A DNA stretch of 64,000 nt. Source: Chytridium lagenaria (Eukaryota > Chytridiomycota > Chytridiomycetes > Chytridiales > Chytridiaceae). Under the pieces are notes generated by a model. That model saw only the letters and a program-made list of their open reading frames with translations, was not told where the DNA came from and did no database searches. Location: positions 1-64,000 of the forward strand of contig JAHLKC010000057.1 of assembly GCA_025449115.1 (NCBI GenBank), in the 5' to 3' direction. Shown piece after piece: positions 54,001 to 64,000 of this stretch. Position 1 is the stretch's first letter. Every line of letters begins with the position of its first letter. Made by a program: the position numbers and the translations under genes.

Positions 54001-57000
54001 GGTTGAAAGGAAAAGAAATCACCTCACCCTTGAGGTCGTAGTGGGCCAGGAAATGTTTGGGTGCTGGTGGGAGCTGGAGGGATGTAAGCGAGACGGTAGT
54101 TGAGGCCATTGTTTGAGTCATAGTCCTTGACTGTGTACTTGATGTAGAACTATAGCACAGAATGTGATTAGTAAAAGGGCATGCGATAAGAAACAGCCAT
54201 ATCCAGAAAATAATCAAGATCACAAAAGAAACATTCACGGAAAGAAACACGAGTAAACTTAAAGTGTCCAAAACAACCCATTTCAAAACCAAGAAAAACG
54301 TAGAAAACTGTAATCGAAACTAAAAAAATGGATATCCTTCAAAGAACAGAAAACCGCAACCGAACTCTAATCGCCAAAAAACAACATTGATAAAGCTTTC
54401 ACCCAAACACATACCTTGGATCCCACCCCAACATCTGCCGCAACAACCCCCTTAAAGTTCCAAACCGCCCATCCCCAACAACCTCACCACCCGGCGTCGC
54501 CTCCAAAGCCCTACTTCCAAACTGTCCATCAACAGTGGAATAAAACACATTCGCCGTTTCTACAAAAAAAAAAAAGGTTAGCACACACACAAACAAACAC
54601 ACAAAAACAAAAAAATTATGTGGGGGTTATTACCGTGAACGCCACATCTTGACCCAGAGTTCACCGCTGAGAGTGTTGTTCTCGAATGCGTAGGATTTCA
54701 CGAGAACGTTGCGGTTGGAAGTTGGGATGGACGTGTTGGGGTTGGGGTGGTGAGCGTGCCGTCCGAGGTATGTGGGTAGTTGGCGCTGGAGAAAGCCGAG
54801 GTGTTAAAATAGGGAGGGTATGGAAAAATGGGAATAATGCATATGAATCAATAAAGTAAATAAACCGGGGCATATAAAAACAGGAAGGGAAAAAGCAAAT
54901 AAAAAAAAAAGGGAAATGCATATAAATTAACGTAAAAAAGAGTTATGAATAAAAAAACGAGGTCCACAACGTGCTTTTAAATGAACATAGAAAGATATTC
55001 TACTCACCCTCCATTCCCTTCAAAGTCCTCAACGTAATACTCGGCGTAATACTATAACCCATTTAGAAAAAATCACCCAAATAGCAAAACGAACAAAAGA
55101 TCCAGCACTCACATAAGTATTAAAGCCTGGCTGCACCAACGCGCCCCTAAACCCCCAAACCTCTGTCCCATCCGCATTAGATCGTCGATAACTCGCCGGC
55201 AAATAAAGACCAGGCGAGAAATCATTATTCGAGCCGAGGGAGTAAAACACGTTCAAGATCTTATTGAACGCAATGTTCTTGACGACGAGTTCACCGTAGA
55301 ACAGTCCGGAAGCTTCGTAGGTTGTGTTGATAAAGGCCACGTTTGGGGTGTTGGGCACAGGGGATGGGGTTTGTGGTGCGATGGAGGTGGGGATGTTGCG
55401 GGTGGTGGTCGGGAGGTCGATGGTGGTGAAAGTGGGTGTGGAGGATGTGACTGTGACTGGGGGAGCGATGTAGTCGATCAAGTAGTTGGCGCCTTCGTTG
55501 GTGTCGTAGTCGGTGACGCTGTATTTGACGTAGAATCTAGACCCGGGGCCAGGCGGACGCGGCGAGAGGGGCGGAGAAGGACCAGACTTGGAAACCTTGG
55601 TCTGAGACGCGGTTGAAAGTTGCGGGGATGGAAAGGGAGGAAGGGTAATCGCCAGTGAGGGTTGAGTAGAGGATGGTGGCGGATTTGGTGAAGGCGTGGT
55701 CTTTAACCTGATGGAAATCAGTGTTAGTGGTTGGCGTGAAAGAGTGGGGGATGGACTTACCCAAAGCTCGCCGGAGAGAGTGCCGTTGTCGAGTTTGTAG
55801 TCTTTGACACGGATGTTGGAGCCGATGGGGATGGTTTGTTGGATGGTGGTCGGGGCTTCTTGGATCAAGAAGTTGGAACTACAAATTATCGTCAATAAAT
55901 ATATTTAACGAAGGGATTCATTTAAATGTTGCTTACCCTCCATTAGAATCGTAGTCCTCAACGACATACTCGATATAGTACTATATATAAAAAAAAAGGC
56001 GCGTAAGCAATCATCAAAGAGATCTGATCATTGACCCCAAAACCCACTCACCATAGTCTTCTCTCCAGCCATGACCAATTTCTCCTCAAACTTCCAAATC
56101 TCCAACCCCTCACCATCACCCCTCCCATACCCAGCGGACAACTTGTACTGAGTCGAAAAGTCCCCATCAGGCTGAGAGTAGAACACGGTCACGAATTTGT
56201 TAAAGGCGAGGCTCTTGATGCGGATCTCGCCAGAGAGGATACCGGAGGGAACATAGGTTGCTGTGACGAGCTTGACGAGAGGGGTTGTGGGCGTGGGGGA
56301 GGGGGCGAGGGTGGAGGTTGGGGAGGGGATGGTGACGGTGTCGGTGGAACGATGGTGATGGTGGGGAGGGCAGTGGGGATTGTTGGGATGAGGGTGGTTG
56401 TGGGGAGGGAGTCGGTGGTGGCGGTGGTGGTGGTGGTGAATTCGGTGGTAGTCGCGGTGGGGGCCTCGGTTATAGTAGTGGTTGTGGGGACGTTAGTGGT
56501 AGTGGTAGTGGGGACGTCGACGGTGGACGAAGGGATAACGACGCTGGTAGTGGTGGTAGTAGAGGTAGAGGCAATGGTGGAGGTGGTAGTAGGAACTTGA
56601 GCGGAGGTGCTCGTAACAACAGAGGTAGTGGTGGAAGTCAAGGCAACGGTAGTGGAGGAAGTCAAGGCAACGGTGGTGGTGGTTGTCCTAACAGTTGAAG
56701 TAATGGGAGCAGGCGGGACAAAGATCTTGTAGTTTTTGGTTCCATTGTTATCAAAGTCGGTGACCTCATACTTGACAAAAAACTGCGATCCCCATCCAGC
56801 TCCACTCTTTAGCTTTGCCTCAAACTTCCAGATCTCATAGTTGTTTGCCTCTGACGACGCGTAGGCGGCGTTAATAGAGGAGCCTTGGTTGAAATCCCAT
56901 TGGTTGTTGGAGTAGACGACGGTGATTTTCTTTTGATAGGCCAAGTTGAGCACCCAGATCTCTCCAGAGAAAGAGCCAGTGATAGGGTTGTACCAGGTGC

Positions 57001-57901
57001 ACTTGATTTGAACGCGCTCCTTGTTGCCGGGGAGGTTGACGTTGAAAAGGCCAGGGCCCGGGTTAATGGGGTAGTTTTTGTAAGTAGGGAAACTGTGTAA
57101 AGAGAATGTTTAGATGGAGCGTGTATTATAATTAAAGAATGGAACAAAATAATACTCACACTCCGTTAGAATCATAGTCCGAAACAGTGTATTGAAGGAA
57201 GTACTATTTATGGTAAAAGGCAAATAAAGAAGAAAAAAAGAAGAGTTAATAAAATGAAATGAGCATACCAAAGAACCAAACAAACAAATAATAAAAGGGG
57301 TAAAGCAAACCTGAGAGTTGTTGCCAACAGTGGGTAAGAACCAGCAAAGGTCCAGAGCTCATAGTTGGAGTTTGGGATCGAATAGTTGAAGGAGGCCTCA
57401 AAGGAGGCACCAGTCTTCCAGTCATTGGTACGGTTGTTGGAGTAGATGGCGTAGACTTTTTTGTCGTAAGCAACATTTTTGACCTAGTTAAAAGAGAGAA
57501 CGAGAGACGGATGATTTCGTGTGCGTTGACGTGTTAGTGTTGATGATGTACTTTTTTTGAGTGAGATCAATGATAAACCCAATGCATATGCAATACACTA
57601 AGCATTGACATGCGCATCAGTAGATTACGCCAGTAACATGAATAGTAAAGGAAGGACAAGAGTAAAAGTAGAAAGAAGAAAAAGGACTCACCCAGATGGA
57701 AGCTTGAATTCTTGAAGTTGCTTGATCAAAGGCATGCGTCCTGAGGAGAACGTTTGCATTGTTTGTAGGGACAGGGATGGGTGGAGTTGCAGTTGTCGTA
57801 TGAGTGACAGGAGCACCACCTGCAGAGACGGATGATATGGAGATCATCATGATCATGCAGATGGCCCCGATCATGGCAGAGATCCTCTTGGTGATGGCCA
57901 T
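50915..57901 (-). CDS. Secreted alpha-amylase (GH13) with six CBM21-like modules
   Basis: The start at 57901 encodes a signal peptide (ICMIMMISISSVSAGGAPV). Six repeated starch-binding-like modules follow. Each has the pattern V.V.N.AF.K...V.YS...W and closes with YxxxYxVxDYDSNG; the closings lie near 57190, 56770, 55950, 55510, 55030 and 54130. A Thr/Ser/Pro-rich mucin-like linker of about 150 residues (56700-56230) separates modules 2 and 3. The GH13 domain follows: AVYQVLTDRFSPE and YCGGTFNGLTKNLEYVKE (53380-53260), region I DIVANH (52490), region II GLRIDT (52245, nucleophile Asp), region III SMGEVLSDK (51940, acid/base Glu) and region IV FIDNHDQPRF (51680). The stop is at 50915. It would hydrolyse alpha-1,4 glucan outside the cell while the modules hold granular starch or glycogen. 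Many short introns, one with a 40-A run (51021-51060) and one with a purine-rich repeat (52020-52160). Frame slips occur in 53500-53920. Confidence 0.85.
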
Positions 57902-59160
57902 GATAAGGATGAATGCAGTGGTGAGTGTGATGAGGTGGTGTAGCTACTCTTGTCTATGCTGTGTGTGTAGGGAAGGTGTGAGTGCTGAGGAGAGGGGTGA
58001 GGTGTGCCCTTTATATAAAATCTAATATTGAATAAATAATAATTAATTATAATTAATTAAAATGATAGATGGATGGATGGATGGATGGATGGATGATGAG
58101 ATGATGTCGATGGAGTAGGTAGTAGGTTATTAGGGGAGGGAGGGAAGTGATGATGAGTGTGAAGGGGAGTGGGCAGGGCTTGTCCTCCAGCATTTAATTA
58201 TAGTTTCACCAACATAATACAGGAGGTGCTTTAGTGTAACCAGGAGTTGTCTCTTGTGTAATTGTAATTCTTTGTATTACCATTAGTGCAACTCACGCGA
58301 GCAGCGACTTTTTATTATTAAATAATATTTCTATTATACTCTTGTCCGAAACCCTCTAATAGCCCTGAGCAGTAAAGCATTATAAAATATCACAAATAAG
58401 TTAACAAAGAAAAGAAAATTAAAGAAAAAAAAAAAAGGGAATTGAACCAATTAAAATCAATCATTCATTTCAAAAGCCATGCTGTTCAACTGCTGAAAAA
58501 TAGATGTTTAAAAAAGGAAAGAAATTTCAAGTCACGTTTTTTAATTAATATAAAGATCGTTATAATTTTATTATGTTGGGCAGTGTATGTATTTATGTAT
58601 ATTATTATTTTAGACCATGATAGAATCAATATTGGGTGATAAGTGGGTTGTTGTTATTGTCGTTGTGTTCCATAATGATCAACTCCTTTTACACTTTCTT
58701 TTCTAACGACGACATCTACCTATACCTACCAAAACACACAACGTGTTTCTGCCCTTCTGTGCTCTGCACAAACATTCTCAACCCCATCAAACCACGCCCG
58801 CAATGCCAAGCGCGTTTCCATGCTGGCGAGGGAATCTCTTTCCATCACATCCATGACCAGAGGCTTTCACCTCACCCCATCACCGCCCCCCCCCACAAAG
58901 CAAAAAAGAAACATTGACACAATGACCCTTGAAATATAATAAAATAATGATAAAGTAAGCAAGAAGGGTACAAGTTGGAAACCAGTAAAGATACGGGGGG
59001 AAAAAAAACAACTAAACCCACTCCCTCTCTTAAAGAATATCCTCCAAAAAACACCATACAGATAAAAAAGTACAAGATGATAACCACACGTTCCTCGTTC
59101 CCTACAAAATACAGGTAAAAAGAAAAAGAACAAAAAAATACATGTTTGAATTGGTTAAAA
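57902..59160. other. Spacer with the amylase promoter and a (GGAT)n repeat
   Basis: Immediately upstream of the amylase start. TTTATATAAA at about 58011 is a plausible TATA region, about 110 bp before the ATG. A (GATG)n microsatellite lies at 58064-58096. Beyond 58200 the sequence is AT-rich with no supported gene. Confidence 0.6.
58064..58096. repeat. (GATG)n microsatellite
   Basis: About eight tandem GATG units (ATGGATGGATGG...). Confidence 0.95.
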
Positions 59161-60645
59161 TCAGATCGACGCATCATCCTCTTCATCAACTTCATCGACA
59201 CCATGATGCCCTCTCACCTCTCCGTCTCTTTCATCCACAACAACAACCCTCAACCCTGGCAACTCCCCCTCCTCATTTCTCCGTCGTGACGGTCCAGCAC
59301 CATCAGATTCAGTACCACGTTGCGATGACGTTCGAGGTGGCACAAGTCGAGGTACGGGTGGAGAACGGGGACGCGGGGGACGTGCAGACAAAGAAGAAGA
59401 AGATGTAAACCCCTTTGTAAACGATGTGTAGATGGATGATAGGATTCCTGTCAATCGCGCATCCACTTGATTCGGCGGCGCAGGAGGTTCACGTGGTGCT
59501 CGAATGCTATGCACAGAATCATCCTCTTCATCATCCTCATCCACCGGCCCAGGCGGTTGTGGAACACGACCAGCATACTGCAAAGACGCATTCGCACCAA
59601 GAAGCGGCCTCGTCTCATCCACGCCTTCATCATCACCCCCATCCTCCTCCTCCTCGCCATCACCATGTTCAACACCTTCACCCTCCCCCTCAAAAGCACT
59701 CTCACTCACATGTCCCCTCTCCGCAATAATCCTATCCGCCCTTTCCTTCCTCACCCTCTCCCCACCTCCCTCCCCTCCCCTCCTCCGCATCCTCAAAAGC
59801 ACACAACTCCTCTTCAGAAACCCCAACAACATGCTTCTTCACCTCCCCCCCACAATGCTCCCACACCATCAAACAAGTCGCAAAGTTAATCCCATGACAA
59901 AACGCCAACATGAATCCCGCAAACGTCGTCATCCGAATCTGAAACCAAGGTCCGAAATCAACAATATTCAATCCCGTCCCCCAATGCTGCGCAATCAACG
60001 CAACACAACATACCGTGAGAATCACAATACATCCCACCATCAACAACATGGCAAACCGTAAAAACGGATCCGTAAGCAACACATACACACGGGGGACAGG
60101 CGTCACCTCCACCTCATAAGGATCCCCACACCGTGAGCAATTGTGTGAATGCGGCGGTGGAGTCCGTGGCGTTGGAAGGGCCGTCACCCACCTATCAATA
60201 CATTCCTGATGAATATACTGAAGGTCCGGATCTTTACAACCCAAACAAGCACGCACCAACACATTCCCATTTGTCTCCGTCGCCTCCCAACAACACCAAC
60301 ACTGTCCCTTCACCCTCTGTCGAACCTCCGCCACAGCAGACGACCCAAGCGCCGCCTCGACATCATCAAGCGTCGTAGATAAGTTTTGAGCATCGGAAGA
60401 GGCCGGCGATTGCCTTGTCGTCACAGACAACTGTGAGGATGTCCCTAACAATGGGAGAAGAGGCGGTACAAAGAGAATGACGGTTGAACAGGGTCATGGC
60501 GGAGGGTACCTGCCCCTCGGATGTCGTTGACGGCGAGCATGGGGACATGGATGTGTTGAGAGGATGTTGGGGTTGTGACAGTGTCCAGCGATTCCGAGGA
60601 GAGGAGAGGAGTCGACTCGTGACGGGGTGGTTGGTTGTTCGCCAT
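59161..60645 (-). CDS. RING-CH (MARCH-type) membrane E3 ubiquitin ligase
   Basis: Exon 1 (60645-60510) starts MANNQPPRHESTPLLSSES, containing a possible acidic-dileucine-like sorting sequence. It joins exon 2 at 60444 over a 65-bp intron in frame. The RING-CH domain is CWCC (60300), ACLGC, YIHQECIDRW and NCSRCGDPY (about 60295-60110), a Cys4-His-Cys3 zinc ligand order. Two membrane helices follow: FAMLLMVGCIVILTVCCVAL (about 60050-59990) and FAGFMLAFCHGINFATCLMV (about 59920-59860). A long acidic and Pro-rich cytosolic tail runs to 59161 (GEEEEDGGDDEGVDETRPLL; RAPREPPAPPNQVDARL). One frame slip occurs in a C-rich stretch near 59790. Family members recruit E2 enzymes to ubiquitinate membrane proteins for endocytosis or degradation. 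The substrate is unknown. Confidence 0.85.
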
Positions 60646-61782
60646 GGTGTTTTTGTTTTTTTGGAGCTTGTATATTCAGGGATACCTTTGGATGGTTTCT
60701 ATTCAAACGATACATCCCTTTAGCATTCGAATGCATGCATTCCAAGAGCATCCACATACGCAAGTAGGCTAAGGAAAGATGCGTCAAGTCAAGCCCCTTA
60801 CCTCTTCGTTTCTCGTTATAGGTGATGCCTCCCGAGCACCACAACCCGAAATTAGCGTTTCCTTTGCAAGCTATCACAAGCAAAGCAAAAGACCAGTACA
60901 CCAAACGAATGCAAGAAAAGCAAAACGCAGCGCTCGAATACGATAGCCTTGATAAGTTATCAAAGGAATGAACACAGTCGTCTTCCGTGCTCCCAAATAA
61001 GCAACGGAATGAATGAATACACCAGAAAGAATACTTGTGAAGGGTGACCCCTTTAACCCAAAGCTGCCAGCAGCTAAGAAGAAAAAACAAAAGTGTTTTT
61101 GATGGTGACGGTGATGATGATGGTAAGGTGGTGGATGTGAGAGAGGTTTGCTTGTTCAGTAGGGGGGAAAATCCGAAACAGCACCCCCCCTTGTGGGAAC
61201 CGATTACAAATTTTTGCACACAGAAATGGCCATGATGAAGGGAACCGAGTTAAACAAAATGGCGGCAAAACACCGATATATTGAGCCTCGTTCTATCAAA
61301 GCCGATGAGGTAAAGACATTACGGATGAGTATAGAAAACCCCCATAATTCCGAATATGCAAGCATTACAGTCATATAAATGTATTCATCAGATTATCCTG
61401 ACACAACACATCCTTATCCGATAATCCGCCTAAGAAAAAGAACAAAGGACGGCTAAAACAAGCAGGGTGACGACAAAAAAAGAAAACAACCACACAAACA
61501 ACACTGCAACTCTTCAAATGTACGAAAAAAATAAGGCAGGCATACAACCAACAACATTGCATGTACACACGCACAAGAAGAGAGAGAGAAAAAGTGGTAG
61601 AGAGAGGATAATTAAAATAACAAAACCATCACGACTATAAACTGAAGCAGACTCCACACAAGATACCATTCCAAGTATTTCCCTAAAAAAAAAACGCTAC
61701 CCTCATCCTTCCACCACACCCAAACTCAACCCGCATAGATCAAAAATCAACGATAATCGGTACAGACACATCCGCATCATGC
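60646..61782. other. Spacer between the RING-CH and cullin genes
   Basis: Presumed promoter of the RING-CH gene plus the 3' region of the cullin gene. Open frames have no recognisable domain. A weak (GATG)-type run lies at 61103-61125. Confidence 0.6.

Positions 61783-64000
<2,218 letters not shown>

Overview
The window reads as nuclear DNA of an early-diverging, zoosporic-type fungus, most likely a chytrid. The genes carry short GT-AG introns (about 55-110 bp). The gene set includes an ethylene-receptor-type hybrid histidine kinase, a class C (GABA-B-like) 7TM receptor, a CUL1-type cullin, an NTA1 amidase, a fungal GH13 alpha-amylase with starch-binding modules, an ABCC transporter and a Copia retrotransposon. 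The species cannot be named from sequence alone. Reading frames are often broken by single-base indels, even inside the conserved cullin, so many breaks probably reflect the assembly rather than gene decay. Coding calls below follow conserved motifs across these breaks.

Layout. 1-5460 is satellite-like: two copies of a ~0.7-0.8 kb repeat, an AT-rich ~168 bp tandem array, and ~300 bp units that each carry a GGCCGGCCGGCC palindrome. 5472-7301 (-) is an unrecognised spliced gene. 7310-9577 is intergenic with two minisatellites. 9578-14342 (+) is a 5'-truncated, decayed Copia element with its 3' LTR. 15162-20602 (+) holds a weak hypothetical gene, then the ethylene-receptor-like hybrid kinase. 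21565-23666 (-) is a helical-domain/pseudokinase/Sel1-like protein. 24957-26280 (-) is a TMEM151-like membrane protein. 26852-31434 (-) is a class C GPCR whose ectodomain appears to be two tandem UrtA-like (amide/urea-binding) domains. 32140-34690 is an 11-copy ~232 bp tandem array. 35824-38100 (-) is a divergent histidine kinase. 38938-44700 (-) is an ABCC transporter. 46185-46637 is a MITE-like element with nested perfect hairpins. 48911-49999 (+) is NTA1. 50915-57901 (-) is a secreted alpha-amylase preceded by six CBM21-like modules. 59161-60645 (-) is a RING-CH membrane E3 ligase. 61783-64000 (-) is CUL1, whose 5' end lies outside the window.

Functional themes. One is environmental sensing: a putative ethylene/copper receptor kinase, a nitrogen-compound-type class C GPCR and a second kinase. 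Another is polysaccharide use, through the starch-binding amylase. A third is protein turnover: NTA1 in the N-degron pathway, the CUL1 scaffold and a RING-CH E3. Nothing suggests an operon or a biosynthetic cluster; the genes are independently transcribed and separated by repeat-rich spacers.
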